DNA of 64,000 nt from Pseudomonas sp. A34-9 (GTDB lineage: Bacteria > Pseudomonadota > Gammaproteobacteria > Pseudomonadales > Pseudomonadaceae): assembly GCF_029543085.1 (NCBI RefSeq), contig NZ_CP119967.1, forward strand, positions 956,501 to 1,020,500, read 5' to 3'. The notes below the pieces were generated by a model. The model was not told the origin of the DNA. It ran no database searches and saw only the letters and a program-made list of their open reading frames with translations. Numbering within the stretch: position 1 is the stretch's first letter; each line of letters starts with the position of its first letter. This document shows, one piece after another, positions 26,968-36,911 of this stretch. The position numbers and the translations under genes are program-made.

Positions 26968-27015
26968 GGGGTTTGCGGGTCCGAGGGACGGTGGTTTGGC
27001 GATCACTTTTTAAGC

Positions 27016-27021
27016 TATACT
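27016..27021 (+). promoter_or_regulatory. Possible prfC -10 box
   Basis: TATACT 38 bp before the prfC ATG matches the sigma70 -10 box at five of six positions; no good -35 box is at the right distance (TTTGGC at 26995 is 15 bp away). Confidence 0.35.
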
Positions 27022-27058
27022 CGCCGCCCTTTTTTGAATCACCGCCAGGCGATTTCCC

Positions 27059-28642
27059 ATGACCAACCAGGCCGCCGAAGTCGCGAAACGCCGCACTTTC
27101 GCCATTATTTCCCACCCCGATGCCGGTAAAACCACGATCACCGAAAAGCTCCTGTTGATGGGCAAGGCGATCGCTGTGGCCGGTACGGTGAAATCCCGTA
27201 AATCCGATCGCCATGCGACATCCGACTGGATGGAGATGGAGAAACAGCGGGGTATTTCCATTACCACGTCGGTCATGCAGTTCCCGTATCGCGAACACAT
27301 GATCAACCTGCTCGACACCCCGGGCCACGAAGACTTCTCCGAAGACACCTACCGCACCCTGACGGCGGTCGACTCGGCATTGATGGTCCTCGACGGCGGT
27401 AAAGGTGTCGAGCCACGTACCATTGCGCTGATGGACGTCTGCCGTCTGCGGGACACGCCGATCGTCAGTTTCATCAACAAACTCGACCGTGACATCCGCG
27501 ACCCGATCGAACTGCTCGACGAAATCGAAGCCGTTCTGAAGATCAAGGCCGCGCCGATCACCTGGCCGATCGGTTGCTACCGCGACTTCAAGGGCGTGTA
27601 CCACCTGGCCGACGACTACATCATTGTCTACACCGCCGGTCACGGTCACGAACGCACCGAAACCAAGATCATCGAGAAGCTCGATTCGGACGAGGCGCGC
27701 GCGCATTTGGGCGACGAGTACGACCGTTTCATCGAGCAGCTTGAGCTGGTGCAGGGCGCCTGCCACGAATTCAACCAGCAGGAATTCCTCGACGGTCAGT
27801 TGACCCCGGTGTTCTTCGGTACGGCATTGGGCAACTTCGGTGTCGACCATGTGCTCGACGCCGTCGTTGATTGGGCACCGCGCCCGCTGGCCCGTGTCGC
27901 TAACGAACGTACTGTCGAGCCGGTCGAAGAGAAGTTCTCGGGCTTCATCTTCAAGATCCAGGCGAACATGGACCCGAAACACCGCGACCGCATCGCCTTC
28001 ATGCGCATCTGCTCCGGCAAGTACGAGAAAGGCATGAAGATGCGCCACGTGCGCACCGGCAAGGACGTGCGCATCGGCGACGCCCTGACGTTCTTCTCCT
28101 CCGAGCGTGAACAGCTTGAAGAAGCCTTTGCCGGTGACATCATCGGTTTGCACAACCACGGCACCATCCAGATCGGCGACACCTTCAGCGAAGGCGAAAC
28201 CCTTGGGTTCACCGGTATCCCGCACTTCGCCCCGGAGCTGTTCCGTCGCGTACGTCTGCGTGATCCGCTGAAGTCCAAGCAGCTGCGTCAGGGTCTGCAG
28301 CAGTTGGCCGAAGAGGGGGCAACGCAGGTGTTTTTCCCGGAGCGCAGCAACGACATCATTCTTGGCGCCGTGGGTGTGCTGCAGTTCGATGTGGTCGCCA
28401 GTCGTTTGAAGGAGGAATACAAGGTTGAGTGCTCGTATGAGCCGATTACTGTGTACTCCGCGCGCTGGATTGAATGCAGCGACAAGAAGAAGCTTGAGGA
28501 GTTTTCCAACAAGGCTGTGGAGAACCTGGCAGTCGACGGCGGTGGTCACCTGACTTACCTTGCGCCGACGCGGGTTAACCTGGCGTTGATGGAAGAGCGT
28601 TGGCCGGATGTGAAATTCCGGGCGACGCGTGAGCATCACTAA
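27059..28642 (+). CDS. prfC: Peptide chain release factor 3
   Basis: A 527-residue translational GTPase that removes RF1/RF2 from the ribosome after termination. The G motifs are visible: [20 protein letters not shown] (G1), [11 protein letters not shown] (G2), [20 protein letters not shown] (G3) and SFINKLDRD (G4). Domains II and III follow, and length is standard for RF3. AGGCGATTTCCC precedes the ATG. Single gene with its own terminator at 28664-28697 and a TATACT box ~40 bp upstream of the start. Confidence 0.97.
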   Translation: MTNQAAEVAKRRTFAIISHPDAGKTTITEKLLLMGKAIAVAGTVKSRKSDRHATSDWMEMEKQRGISITTSVMQFPYREHMINLLDTPGHEDFSEDTYRTLTAVDSALMVLDGGKGVEPRTIALMDVCRLRDTPIVSFINKLDRDIRDPIELLDEIEAVLKIKAAPITWPIGCYRDFKGVYHLADDYIIVYTAGHGHERTETKIIEKLDSDEARAHLGDEYDRFIEQLELVQGACHEFNQQEFLDGQLTPVFFGTALGNFGVDHVLDAVVDWAPRPLARVANERTVEPVEEKFSGFIFKIQANMDPKHRDRIAFMRICSGKYEKGMKMRHVRTGKDVRIGDALTFFSSEREQLEEAFAGDIIGLHNHGTIQIGDTFSEGETLGFTGIPHFAPELFRRVRLRDPLKSKQLRQGLQQLAEEGATQVFFPERSNDIILGAVGVLQFDVVASRLKEEYKVECSYEPITVYSARWIECSDKKKLEEFSNKAVENLAVDGGGHLTYLAPTRVNLALMEERWPDVKFRATREHH

Positions 28643-28663
28643 GCTTTTAGTTGGTTTGTCCGA

Positions 28664-28697
28664 AGCCCTCTAGGTGCCTGCCTAGGGGGCTTTTTTT
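28664..28697 (+). terminator. prfC terminator
   Basis: AGCCCTCTAGG (28664-28674) pairs with CCTAGGGGGCT (28681-28691), with one G-U pair, followed by TTTTTTT. Confidence 0.9.
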
Positions 28698-28719
28698 GTT
28701 TGGTTGGTTTTGGGGGTAT

Positions 28720-29040
28720 ATCCGTTTCTGCGGGTGTTGCTGATTACGGTTTCGCCCTTACGGCGACTCACTTTTTTGACAAACGCCTCAAAAAAGTAAG
28801 CAAAAAAACGCTTGCTCCTACGTGCGGCCCGCTCGCTGGGGCTCGGGGTTCCTTCGCTCCGGGATCGATCCGGGCGCAGCGCCTACGGTTTGCTTCGCTG
28901 CACCTCCTCTCGCTGTGTTTGGCTTCGCCAAACGGTCGCTGCGCTCCCACGCCCGGATCAATCCCTCCGTTCAGCCTTCCGACGTCGCCCGTGGATCAAG
29001 ATCAAGAGCTGCAGCCGAGCTAACGCTCATCCTGTTGAGT
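28720..29040. repeat. Intergenic repeat D (complete copy)
   Basis: About 320 bp running from tatccgtttctgcgggtg through cgcccttacggcgactcact, acgcttgctcctacgtgcgg, ttggcttcgccaaacggtcg, to gcccgtggatcaagatcaag. A second copy at 44036-45690 matches over nearly the whole length but is split by the IS481 element. Short palindromes such as ggcttcgccaaac lie inside. Confidence 0.85.
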
Positions 29041-29087
29041 GGTGGAAGAGCATGCATGCGGTCGGCTTTTGTTCCGTGTTGGATTCG

Positions 29088-29255
29088 CCCCTCATCGGAA
29101 CGCCGCCCGCCCAGCCCTCTCCCGAGGGAGAGGGAGCCGATTGGTGGGCCTCTCAAAATTTGCGTTCAACGCGGTATCGCACGTCGGCGTAGCTCCCCCA
29201 AACAACTCGATCAGTCCCCTCTCCCTTTGGGAGAGGGCTAGGGTGAGGGGCTTTT
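29088..29255. repeat. Intergenic repeat C copy
   Basis: cccctcatcggaacgccgcc and gccctctcccgagggagagg on the left, ctctccctttgggagagggc and gggtgaggggctttt on the right, with cacgtcggcgtagctccccc in the core. Same orientation as 12835-13062. Confidence 0.8.
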
Positions 29256-29434
29256 GATCTCGAATCGTTTTGTTGTTCGTATGGTTTCCTGGATGGCGCG
29301 AAGAACCTTTTAGTGCGCGCAATGGCTGTAAGACGACTCGGTTTTCTGTGGTCTCGATGTTCTTGAACGCGACAACCGGCAAGCTGGCCGTTAGTGTTCC
29401 AGTTCCACGCAAGTCGCTTTGAGAGGTCAATGGA

Positions 29435-30634
29435 ATGGCGAGTCGACTGACTCACTTGCTAAGGCTGAATGGCTATTTCGGCGTAATGGCCTGGGTGCTC
29501 GCAGCGCTGTTGTTCATCAATCGCCTGAGCAGCATGGTCAAGCTGTTCATGGCGTTGTACTTGCGTCAGGAACTGGGGCTGGCGATCGAGACGGTGGGCT
29601 GGTTGTTGTCGGCGTACGGTGCGGGTTTGCTGGTCGGTTCGATGCTCGGTGGCTGGCTCAGTGATCATGTGCGCACGGCGCGGCTGACGGCGGCGTTGTT
29701 CTTTGTTTCGGTGTGGGTGTTGATTCTGCTGGGGCTGGTGACGCAGGTGCCGTTGCTGGCGGCATTGCTGTTGCTCAGCGGCACCATCGATGGGGCTATT
29801 CGTACGCTGCACCAACGCCTGATCATGGAATATTGCGAAGTCGCTCAACGCTCGCGTGCGCAGGCCTTGAGTCGGGTGGCGCGCAATCTCGGTATGGCCG
29901 CCGCCGGGGTGGCGGGCGGGGTGTTGGCGCAGACCGATTTTCGCTGGGTGTTTTTTGGCAGCGCGGCGATGACAGTGCTTGCGTTGCTTTGGTTTGTCCG
30001 CACCACGTGGCATCGTCCGGTGCTGAGCAATGACGAACCCTCCACCACCGGCGCGGATGGAGCAGTTGTGCCCTATCGCGACAAACCGTTCCTTTGGTTG
30101 CTGGCAGCGACCGCTGTGCTCGGCATCGCGTTCGACACGGTCTACAGCACGCTGGGGAATTATCTGCGTGATTACTATCACTTGAGCACCGAGGCCATCG
30201 GCTGGCAGTTCGGGCTCAATGCGCTTTTGGTGATCGCGCTGCAGATTCCGCTGTCCCACTGGGGCGAGCGTTGGGGCACGCGTCGGCAAATGCTGGCGGG
30301 AAGTGTGTTGCTGGCTTGCGGGTTGGGCATGCTGCCGTTCGGTTCCGGGCTGTTTTACGTCTGCCTGTCGACGCTGATCTGGACCTTGGGCGAGGCCTTT
30401 TTCATGCCGCCGCTAAATGTGCTGGCCATGCGCTTTGCCCAGGGCGGCAAAAGTGGTCAGTACTTTGGCCTGTTCTTCATGAGCTGGAGCGCCAGTGCGC
30501 TGTTGTCACCGGTACTCAGTGGCCAGTTGTATGGCCAGTTTGGCGGTCACAGTGTGTGGCTGGCGAGTGCGCTGCTGGTGATGATTTCCATGCCGTTGAC
30601 GTGGCAGGCAACGCGATCCCGCGGCGGCGCTTAG
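29435..30634 (+). CDS. MFS transporter, putative drug/metabolite exporter
   Basis: A 399-residue major facilitator with about 12 membrane helices. The loop 2-3 signature is GSMLGGWLSDHVRTARLTAA, and a charged central loop (HRPVLSNDEPSTTGADGAVV) separates the halves. Motifs R(N/D)LGMAAAGVAGG and GGKSGQYFGLFFMSWSASAL resemble MdtH/YajR-like exporters. AGAGGTCAATGG precedes the ATG. It stands alone on the plus strand between repeats, so the substrate cannot be inferred. Confidence 0.85.
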   Translation: MASRLTHLLRLNGYFGVMAWVLAALLFINRLSSMVKLFMALYLRQELGLAIETVGWLLSAYGAGLLVGSMLGGWLSDHVRTARLTAALFFVSVWVLILLGLVTQVPLLAALLLLSGTIDGAIRTLHQRLIMEYCEVAQRSRAQALSRVARNLGMAAAGVAGGVLAQTDFRWVFFGSAAMTVLALLWFVRTTWHRPVLSNDEPSTTGADGAVVPYRDKPFLWLLAATAVLGIAFDTVYSTLGNYLRDYYHLSTEAIGWQFGLNALLVIALQIPLSHWGERWGTRRQMLAGSVLLACGLGMLPFGSGLFYVCLSTLIWTLGEAFFMPPLNVLAMRFAQGGKSGQYFGLFFMSWSASALLSPVLSGQLYGQFGGHSVWLASALLVMISMPLTWQATRSRGGA

Positions 30635-30794
30635 CTGTTGCGGCTATGGGCATTATTCGAAAACTGTCTTTCCATGAAGGGCATTTCTGCCTGCTCGTTA
30701 GCGTCCTATCTGGTGAACCCGATGGATCGGAACTAGATTTCACACAGCGCCAGTCAGGCACGAATGTCTCACCTGAAAAAGGATGGAGTCGGCT

Positions 30795-31055
30795 ATGAAA
30801 AGCAGATTGCTACGGGTTTTATTGCTGTTGAAAGTGATGGTCATGCTGTCCCTCGGCACCGCGACGGCCTGGGCCGAGTGCGAGGATCACGATTCCCAGG
30901 CCTTTAGCGGACAGGTCGGGCACAGCGGATTGATGCTTGCCAAGTCCGAGTCCGAGCCGGGCGATCAGGGGCAGGGTGGTAGCGCCGATGACGACGACTC
31001 GACCACCGATGATCCGGACTCTGATGATCCGGACGATGGCGATAGCCAGACGTAG
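30795..31055 (+). CDS. Small secreted Asp-rich protein, unknown function
   Basis: An 86-residue protein not recognised as a named family. It has a typical signal peptide (LLRVLLLLKVMVMLSLGTAT, cleavage near AWA-EC). The mature part of ~58 residues begins with one Cys, is Gly/Ser/Gln-rich in the middle, and ends in an extremely acidic tail with five to six runs of Asp (SADDDDSTTDDPDSDDPDDG). The ATG at 30795 follows AAGGATGGAG; an ATG 12 bases earlier overlaps that site. A strong terminator follows. Metal (for example Ca2+) binding is possible from composition but not shown. Confidence 0.75.
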   Translation: MKSRLLRVLLLLKVMVMLSLGTATAWAECEDHDSQAFSGQVGHSGLMLAKSESEPGDQGQGGSADDDDSTTDDPDSDDPDDGDSQT

Positions 31056-31071
31056 ATTACAGACAAAAGAA

Positions 31072-31118
31072 AACCCCTTCTGCCTCGACTGATGCGCAAT
31101 CGAGGTGGAAGGGGTTTG
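31072..31118 (+). terminator. Terminator after the Asp-rich gene
   Basis: AAACCCCTTCTGCCTCGA (31072-31089) pairs with TCGAGGTGGAAGGGGTTT (31101-31118) with two mismatches. It probably ends the upstream transcript and, in reverse, also has an AAAAGAAAA flank giving T's on the minus strand. Confidence 0.82.
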
Positions 31119-31151
31119 GTTAACACTTTATCCCTGAAGAAATACGATCCC

Positions 31152-31231
31152 TGTAGGAGCTGCGGCACGCTGCGATCTTTTGATCCTGATTCTGACAATC
31201 AAAAGATCGCAGCCTCGTTTCAGCTCCTACA
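31152..31231. repeat. REPIN, family A
   Basis: tgtaggagctgcggcacgct-gcgatctttt against aaaagatcgcagcctcgttt-cagctcctaca. It lies between the Asp-rich gene and the dppF end. Confidence 0.87.
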
Positions 31232-31257
31232 GGTTTTGTATCGCTCTCCAGATTTGT

Positions 31258-32238
31258 TTATGCCGCGCCGTCAAGGAACTGCTCGGCGTAGTGGCAAGCC
31301 ACCTGCCGGCTGTCGAGCTGGCGCAACGCCGGCTCTTCGCTGCTGCAACGCTCGGTCGCATACGGGCAGCGCTTGTGGAAAGCGCAGCCCGGTGGCGGGT
31401 TCAGCGGGTTGGGCAGTTCGCCGACGATCTTGATTTTCGGCTTGTTCGGGTCCGGGTGAATGGTCGGGGTTGCCGACAGCAGCGCCTGGGTATACGGGTG
31501 CAACGGACGCTCGTAAATGTCGTTTTTCGGGCCCAGTTCCACTGGACGACCGAGGTACATCACCATCACGTCATCAGCCACGTGTTGCACCACCGCGAGG
31601 TTATGCGAGATGAACACGTAGGCCGTGTTGAACTCTTGCTGCAGATCCATGAACAGGTTGAGCACCTGCGCCTGAATCGACACGTCGAGCGCCGAGGTCG
31701 GTTCATCCGCCACCAGTACTTTCGGTTGCAGCATCATCGCGCGAGCCAGGGCGATACGTTGACGCTGACCGCCGGAGAACATGTGCGGATAGCGCTGATA
31801 ATGCTCAGGACGCAAGCCGACCTGCTTCATCATCGCCTGGACTTTCTCGCGACGTTCGGCAGCGCTCAGGTTGGTGTTGATCAGCAGCGGTTCGCCGAGC
31901 TGGTCACCGACTTTCTGCCGTGGATTCAACGACGCATACGGGCTCTGAAACACCATCTGCACGTCTTTGCGCAGTTGCTTGCGCTGGGCCTTGTCGGCGC
32001 CGGCGACTTCCTGGCCGGCGATTTTCAAGGAGCCGGACGACGGATCTTCAATCAGCGTCAATGCGCGGGCGAGGGTGGATTTGCCGCAGCCCGACTCGCC
32101 TACAACGGCGAGGGTCTTGCCGGCTTCCAGTTCGAACGACACGCCATTCAGCGCGCGTACAGTCGCGTGGCCCTTGAACAGGCCACGGGAGACTTCATAG
32201 TGACGGGTCAGGTCGCGGGCGGTAAGTACGACGGCCAT
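31258..32238 (-). CDS. dppF: Dipeptide ABC transporter ATPase DppF
   Basis: A 326-residue ATPase that, with DppD, powers dipeptide import. Walker A is VVGESGCGKSTLARAL, signature MFSGGQRQRIALARAMMLQP, Walker B VLVADEPTSALD. The C-terminal oligopeptide/dipeptide extension contains HPYTQALLSATP and a cysteine-rich segment PPGCAFHKRCPYATERCSSE, which in relatives holds an iron-sulfur cluster. Its ATG overlaps the dppD stop by one base (TAATG). Last gene of dppBCDF, closed by a REPIN. Confidence 0.95.
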   Translation of the reverse strand: MAVVLTARDLTRHYEVSRGLFKGHATVRALNGVSFELEAGKTLAVVGESGCGKSTLARALTLIEDPSSGSLKIAGQEVAGADKAQRKQLRKDVQMVFQSPYASLNPRQKVGDQLGEPLLINTNLSAAERREKVQAMMKQVGLRPEHYQRYPHMFSGGQRQRIALARAMMLQPKVLVADEPTSALDVSIQAQVLNLFMDLQQEFNTAYVFISHNLAVVQHVADDVMVMYLGRPVELGPKNDIYERPLHPYTQALLSATPTIHPDPNKPKIKIVGELPNPLNPPPGCAFHKRCPYATERCSSEEPALRQLDSRQVACHYAEQFLDGAA

Positions 32239-33206
32239 TACGCCACCTCCTGGTTCAGCGGGAAGAAGCAGCGGGCGAGGCTGTGGGCTTTCGGATCAAG
32301 GCCTGGACGCTGCGCGCGGCAGCTGTCCTGCACGTACGGGCAGCGCGGCGACAGCAGGCAGCCCTGCGGACGGTCGTAGCGGCCCGGAACGATGCCCGGC
32401 AGGGTCGACAGGCGTGAGGCGCCGAGGCTGTGTTCGGGAATTGCCTTGAGCAACGCTTCGCTGTACGGGTGCGCCGGGATGTCGAACAGTTGCGGCACTT
32501 GGCCGACTTCAACGGCTTGCCCTGCGTACATCACACAGACGCGCTGAGCGGTTTCTGCCACGACCGCGAGGTCGTGAGTGATCAGCACCAGGCCCATGTT
32601 CTGTTCTTTCTGCAACGCCAGCAGCAGATCCATGATCTGCGCCTGAATGGTTACGTCCAGCGCCGTGGTCGGTTCGTCGGCGATCAGCAGTTTCGGCTCG
32701 CCGGCAATCGCCATGGCGATTGCGACGCGCTGGCTCATACCGCCGGACAGCTGATGAGGGTAAGCGTCCATGCGGCTGGCGGCGCCCGGGATTTCGACTT
32801 TTTCCAGCAGTTCGATCGCACGTTTACGCGCTTGCTTGCCGGACATTTTCAGGTGCAGGCGCAGCACTTCTTCGATCTGGAAACCGACGGTGTAGCTCGG
32901 GTTCAGCGCGGTCATCGGGTCCTGGAACACCATCGACAGGTCTTTGCCGACGATTTGCCGGCGCTGACGGTTGCTCAGCTTGAGCATGTCTTTGCCGTCA
33001 AAGCTGAGCGAGTCGGCGGTGACGATGCCGGGATGTTCGATCAGCCCCATCAGCGCCATCATGGTCACGGATTTACCCGAACCCGACTCGCCTACGATGG
33101 CCAGTACTTCGCCTTTGTCGACTTTCAGGTCGAGGCCGTCGACCACTGGGGTCGCGGTCTTGTCGCCGAAGCGAACGTTGAGATTCTTGATTTCTAGCAG
33201 TGACAT
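32238..33206 (-). CDS. dppD: Dipeptide ABC transporter ATPase DppD
   Basis: A 322-residue ATPase. Walker [21 protein letters not shown], signature [20 protein letters not shown], Walker [13 protein letters not shown], and the C-terminal [15 protein letters not shown] plus [20 protein letters not shown] cysteine motif of the Opp/Dpp group. The ATG at 33206 has GAGGAGATTCCC upstream; the frame extends to 33251 without a better site. It lies 10 bp after dppC and overlaps dppF by one base. Confidence 0.95.
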   Translation of the reverse strand: MSLLEIKNLNVRFGDKTATPVVDGLDLKVDKGEVLAIVGESGSGKSVTMMALMGLIEHPGIVTADSLSFDGKDMLKLSNRQRRQIVGKDLSMVFQDPMTALNPSYTVGFQIEEVLRLHLKMSGKQARKRAIELLEKVEIPGAASRMDAYPHQLSGGMSQRVAIAMAIAGEPKLLIADEPTTALDVTIQAQIMDLLLALQKEQNMGLVLITHDLAVVAETAQRVCVMYAGQAVEVGQVPQLFDIPAHPYSEALLKAIPEHSLGASRLSTLPGIVPGRYDRPQGCLLSPRCPYVQDSCRAQRPGLDPKAHSLARCFFPLNQEVA

Positions 33207-33216
33207 GGGAATCTCC

Positions 33217-34143
33217 TCAGGCGGCGTTCTTGAGTTTCGGGTCCAGCGCATCGCGCAGACCGTCGCCCATCAAGTTGATTGCCAGCACGCTGAGCAAAAT
33301 GGTCAAACCAGGCAGGCTCACGACCCACCAGGCGCGTTCGATGTAGTCGCGGGCCGAGGCCAGCATGGTGCCCCACTCAGGAGTTGGCGGTTGTACGCCA
33401 AGGCCGAGGAAGCCCAGTGCGGCGGCATCGAGAATCGCCGAGGAGAAGCTCAAGGTCGCTTGAACGATCAGCGGTGCCATGCAGTTGGGCAGCACGGTGA
33501 TGAACATCAGGCGTGGCAGACCGGCACCGGCCAGGCGCGCGGCGGTCACGTAGTCGCGGTTCAGTTCGCCCATGACGGCGGCACGGGTCAGACGCACGTA
33601 GGACGGCAAGGACACCACAGCAATGGCGATCACGGTGTTGATCAGGCCAGGGCCGAGGATGGCGACAATCGCCACAGCCAGCAGCAGCGACGGCAGGGCC
33701 AGCATGATGTCCATCAGACGCATGATGGTCGGGCCGATCATTTTCGGGAAGAAACCGGCGAACAGACCGAGGAGTATCCCCGGAATCAGCGACATCACTA
33801 CCGATGACAAGCCGATCAGCAGCGACAGACGCGAGCCCTGGATCAGACGCGATAGCAGGTCGCGACCGAGTTCATCGGTGCCGAGCAGGAACTGCATCTG
33901 CCCGCCTTCCAGCCACGCCGGTGGCGTCAGCAGGAAGTCACGGTATTGCTCGCTCGGGTTATGCGGCGCGACCCATGGCGCGAAGATCGCGCAGAAGATG
34001 ATCAGCAGCATGAACAGCAGGCCGGCAACCGCGCCCTTGTTCTTGGAGAAGGCTTGCCAGAATTCTTTGTACGGAGACGGGTACAGCAGGCTTTGATCCG
34101 CGCTTGCGGCGGACGTGGCTACTGAGGATGTTGGAGTGCTCAT
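33217..34143 (-). CDS. dppC: Dipeptide ABC transporter permease DppC
   Basis: A 308-residue permease. After a variable N-terminal tail come an OppC-type first helix ([20 protein letters not shown]) and five more helices. The EAA-like loop is around [20 protein letters not shown], and the C-terminus [20 protein letters not shown] with [21 protein letters not shown] is typical. The ATG at 34143 follows GAGGTCCATACC; upstream codons to 34185 overlap the intergenic site. It lies 10 bp after dppB and forms the channel with it. Confidence 0.95.
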   Translation of the reverse strand: MSTPTSSVATSAASADQSLLYPSPYKEFWQAFSKNKGAVAGLLFMLLIIFCAIFAPWVAPHNPSEQYRDFLLTPPAWLEGGQMQFLLGTDELGRDLLSRLIQGSRLSLLIGLSSVVMSLIPGILLGLFAGFFPKMIGPTIMRLMDIMLALPSLLLAVAIVAILGPGLINTVIAIAVVSLPSYVRLTRAAVMGELNRDYVTAARLAGAGLPRLMFITVLPNCMAPLIVQATLSFSSAILDAAALGFLGLGVQPPTPEWGTMLASARDYIERAWWVVSLPGLTILLSVLAINLMGDGLRDALDPKLKNAA

Positions 34144-34153
34144 GGTATGGACC

Positions 34154-35164
34154 TCAGCGCTGATGACGGATGCGTGGGTTGGCAAAGCCGTAGAGGATGT
34201 CCACTACGAAGTTGACCAGAATCACCAGGCAGGCGATTAACAGGATGCCGTTTTGCACAACCGGATAGTCCCGGGCGCCGATGGCTTCGATCAGCCATTT
34301 ACCGATGCCGGGCCAGGAGAAAATGGTTTCGGTCAGTACCGCACCGGCCAGCAGGGTGCCGACTTGCAGGCCGACCACGGTCAGTACCGGAATCAGCGCA
34401 TTGCGCAGACCGTGCACGAATACCACGCGCGACGGCGACAGGCCTTTGGCTTTGGCGGTGCGGATGTAGTCTTCACGCAACACTTCGAGCATCGACGAAC
34501 GGGTCATCCGCGCGATCACCGCCAGCGGAATGGTGCCGAGCACGATGGCCGGCAGAATCAGGTGATGCAGGGCATCGAAGAACGCGCCGACGTCATCGGC
34601 CAGCAGGGTGTCGATCAACATGAAACCGGTGCGCGGCTCGATGTCATAGAGCAGGTCGATCCGTCCGGAAACCGGCGTCCAGCCCAGGCTCACCGAGAAG
34701 AACATGATCAGGATCAGGCCCCACCAGAAGATCGGCATCGAATACCCCGCCAGGGAGATGCCCATCACCCCGTGGTCGAACAGGGATCCTCGCTTGAGTG
34801 CCGCAATCACCCCGGCCAGAAGCCCGAGAATGCCGGCGAACAGCAGGGCGGCCATGGACAGTTCCAGGGTCGCCGGGAAAAGGGAGGTGAACTCGGTCCA
34901 TACGCTCTCACGGGTACGCAGGGATTCGCCGAGATCGCCGTGGGCCAGTTTGCCGATGTAGTCCAGATACTGGGCATACAGTGGCTTGTTCAGACCTAGG
35001 CGTTCCATTGCCTGAGCGTGCATTTCGGGGTCGACCCGACGTTCGCCCATCATCACTTCCACGGGGTCGCCCGGAATCATGCGAATCAACGCGAAAGTCA
35101 GCAAGGTGATGCCGAAAAACGTGGGGATCAACAACCCCAGTCGGCGGGCAATAAAACTAAACAT
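34154..35164 (-). CDS. dppB: Dipeptide ABC transporter permease DppB
   Basis: A 336-residue permease, the first gene of dppBCDF. It opens with FIARRLGLLIPTFFGITLLT and carries the family motif FALIRMIPGDPVEVMMGERR, the EAA loop LREDYIRTAKAKGLSPSRVV and the end ARDYPVVQNGILLIACLVIL. Six membrane helices are expected. GAGGTACCAC stands before the ATG. A dppA paralogue lies 73 bp upstream, so one transcript may include the binding protein. Confidence 0.95.
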   Translation of the reverse strand: MFSFIARRLGLLIPTFFGITLLTFALIRMIPGDPVEVMMGERRVDPEMHAQAMERLGLNKPLYAQYLDYIGKLAHGDLGESLRTRESVWTEFTSLFPATLELSMAALLFAGILGLLAGVIAALKRGSLFDHGVMGISLAGYSMPIFWWGLILIMFFSVSLGWTPVSGRIDLLYDIEPRTGFMLIDTLLADDVGAFFDALHHLILPAIVLGTIPLAVIARMTRSSMLEVLREDYIRTAKAKGLSPSRVVFVHGLRNALIPVLTVVGLQVGTLLAGAVLTETIFSWPGIGKWLIEAIGARDYPVVQNGILLIACLVILVNFVVDILYGFANPRIRHQR

Positions 35165-35237
35165 CGTGTGTGGTACCTCATCAGCCGGTTAGGCGTGCCC
35201 GGCGTCCCTGGGGTCAGGGACGCCGGGAGTTTCTTAT

Positions 35238-36833
35238 CTACTTCACCTGGGTGGTGGCGAAGTTATTAGTGGTGAGAGGGCTGATGTGATAGCCCTCTAC
35301 GTTGTTGCGCATTGCGGTAAACATCCTGGTGTGGGCCATGCTGATCCATGGCTGGTCCTGATTAAACAGCACTTGCGCCTGTTCGTAGAGCTTGGCGCGT
35401 TCGGCCGGATCTACTTTAGCCCGTGCTTCATCCAGCAGTGCCTGGAATTTCTCGTTGCACCAGCGTGCGTAGTTTTCGCCGTTCTTGGCGGCTTCACAAC
35501 TGAGCATAGGCGTCAGGAAGTTATCCGGGTCGCCGTTGTCGCCCGCCCATCCGGCCGACACCATGTCGTGTTCGCCAGCCTTGGCGCGTTTGAGCATTTC
35601 GCCCCATTCCATCACGCGGATATCGATCTTGATCCCGACTTTCGCCAGGTCAGCCTGCATCATTTGCGCGCCGAGCATCGGGTTGGGGTTGGTCGGGCCG
35701 CCGCCGTTGCGGGTAAACAGGGTAAACACGGTGCCTTCCGGAACCCCGGCTTCCTTGAGCAGGGCGCGCGCCTTGTCGAGGTCGCGTGGCGGGTTCTTCA
35801 GGTCGTGGTTGTAGCCCAGCAGGGTGTCCGGGTACGGGTTGACCGCAACGGTCGCATTGCCCGGGCCAAACAGTGCGTTGACATAAGCGGCTTTGTCGAA
35901 GGCGATATCGATCGCTTTACGCACGCGCACGTCGCTCATGTATTTGTGCTGAGTGTTCATGGCGATGTACGAGACGGTCATCGCGTTCAGCTCGTCGACC
36001 TTGAGCTTGTCGTCTTTCTTGATGCTCGGGATGTCATCCGGTTTTGGATACAGCGCGATCTGGCACTCGTTGGCCTTGAGCTTTTGCAGGCGCACGTTGT
36101 TGTCGGTGGCGATCGCCAGGATCAGCGCATCGGCCGGTGGCTTGCCACGGAAGTACTCCGGGTTGGCCTTGAAGCGCACCTGCGCATCCTTGGCGTAACG
36201 CTGGAAGATGAACGGGCCGGTGCCGACCGGTTTGTTATTGAGGTCGCCGGTCTTGTTGGCCTTGAGCAACTGATCGGCGTACTCGGCGGAATAGATGGCA
36301 GTGAACGGCATCGCGACGTCGGCCAGGAACGGCGCTTCGCGACGGGTCAGGGTGAACTTGACCGTGTTGTCGTCGACTTTTTCTACGCTTTTGAGCAGTT
36401 CCTTGAAGCCCATGCTTTCAAAGTACGGGAAGCCCACGCTCGACAGTTTGTGCCACGGGTGATTCGGGTCCAGCTGACGCTGGAAGCTCCAGACCACGTC
36501 GTCGGCGTTCATGTCGCGGGTCGGCTTGAAGTATTCAGTGGTGTGAAACTTGACGCCTTTACGCAAATGGAACGTGTAGGTCAGGCCGTCTTCGCTGATG
36601 TCCCAGGTGTCTGCCAGGGCCGGAACGATTTCCGTGGTGCCGGGCTTGAAGTCCACCAGACGGTTGAAGATGGTTTCGGCCACAGCGTCCGCCGTGACTG
36701 CAGTTGTGTACTGGACCATATCGAAGCCTTCCGGACTGGCTTCGGTGCAGACCACCAAGGGTTTGGCCGAGACGCCGACAGCGACACTCAGCAACGCAGC
36801 CGCGATGGCCGCACGTAGGGGAAGCATTTTCAT
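35238..36833 (-). CDS. dppA: Peptide-binding protein, DppA family (paralogue nearest dppB)
   Basis: A 531-residue periplasmic SBP of the SBP_bac_5 family with signal peptide MKMLPLRAAIAAALLSVAVG and mature start near KPLVVCTEASPEGFDMVQYT. Family motifs: TYTFHLRKGVKFHTTEYFKP, NADDVVWSFQRQLDPNHPWH, NNKPVGTGPFIFQRY and GWAGDNGDPDNFLTPMLSC. The ATG at 36833 follows GAGGGTTATCG. It is the most divergent of the four DppA-like proteins here and sits directly upstream of dppB, matching the position of P. aeruginosa dppA4 as I recall. It probably brings di- or tripeptides to DppBCDF. Confidence 0.92.
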   Translation of the reverse strand: MKMLPLRAAIAAALLSVAVGVSAKPLVVCTEASPEGFDMVQYTTAVTADAVAETIFNRLVDFKPGTTEIVPALADTWDISEDGLTYTFHLRKGVKFHTTEYFKPTRDMNADDVVWSFQRQLDPNHPWHKLSSVGFPYFESMGFKELLKSVEKVDDNTVKFTLTRREAPFLADVAMPFTAIYSAEYADQLLKANKTGDLNNKPVGTGPFIFQRYAKDAQVRFKANPEYFRGKPPADALILAIATDNNVRLQKLKANECQIALYPKPDDIPSIKKDDKLKVDELNAMTVSYIAMNTQHKYMSDVRVRKAIDIAFDKAAYVNALFGPGNATVAVNPYPDTLLGYNHDLKNPPRDLDKARALLKEAGVPEGTVFTLFTRNGGGPTNPNPMLGAQMMQADLAKVGIKIDIRVMEWGEMLKRAKAGEHDMVSAGWAGDNGDPDNFLTPMLSCEAAKNGENYARWCNEKFQALLDEARAKVDPAERAKLYEQAQVLFNQDQPWISMAHTRMFTAMRNNVEGYHISPLTTNNFATTQVK

Positions 36834-36865
36834 CGATAACCCTCTGCAATCGGTTGAAGACAAAA

Positions 36866-36903
36866 AACCGAACGGCCGACTCATCATGAGTCAGCCGTCG
36901 GTT
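36866..36903 (-). terminator. Terminator after the OpdP-like porin
   Basis: A long near-perfect hairpin (AACCGAACGGC...GCCGTCGGTT around GACTCATCATGAGTC) followed on the minus strand by TTTTTT. It separates the porin from the dppA gene downstream. Confidence 0.85.
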
Positions 36904-36911
36904 GGCGTTTT

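Larger units (their letters stand above)
26636..27058. other. Gap between the OpuC-type operon and prfC
   Basis: 423 bp between divergent genes. It must hold the promoter of the ABC operon (26650-26880, nothing decisive seen), a family-A REPIN (26884-26967) and a possible prfC promoter with TATACT at 27016-27021. Confidence 0.55.
28643..29434. other. Gene-poor gap made of dispersed repeats
   Basis: Nearly 800 bp between prfC and the MFS gene. After the prfC terminator come repeat D (28720-29040) and repeat C (29088-29255); the remaining ~180 bp should contain the MFS promoter. Frames of 100-140 codons cross this area but coincide with the repeats and are not credible genes. Confidence 0.75.

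Noticed and set aside
28812..29241. Overlapping frames of 107-139 codons rich in Arg, Ser and Pro between prfC and the MFS gene
   Set aside because: They coincide with repeats D and C; the same peptides recur at 45404-45881 where the same repeats lie, and there are no ribosome sites. They are translations of non-coding repeats.
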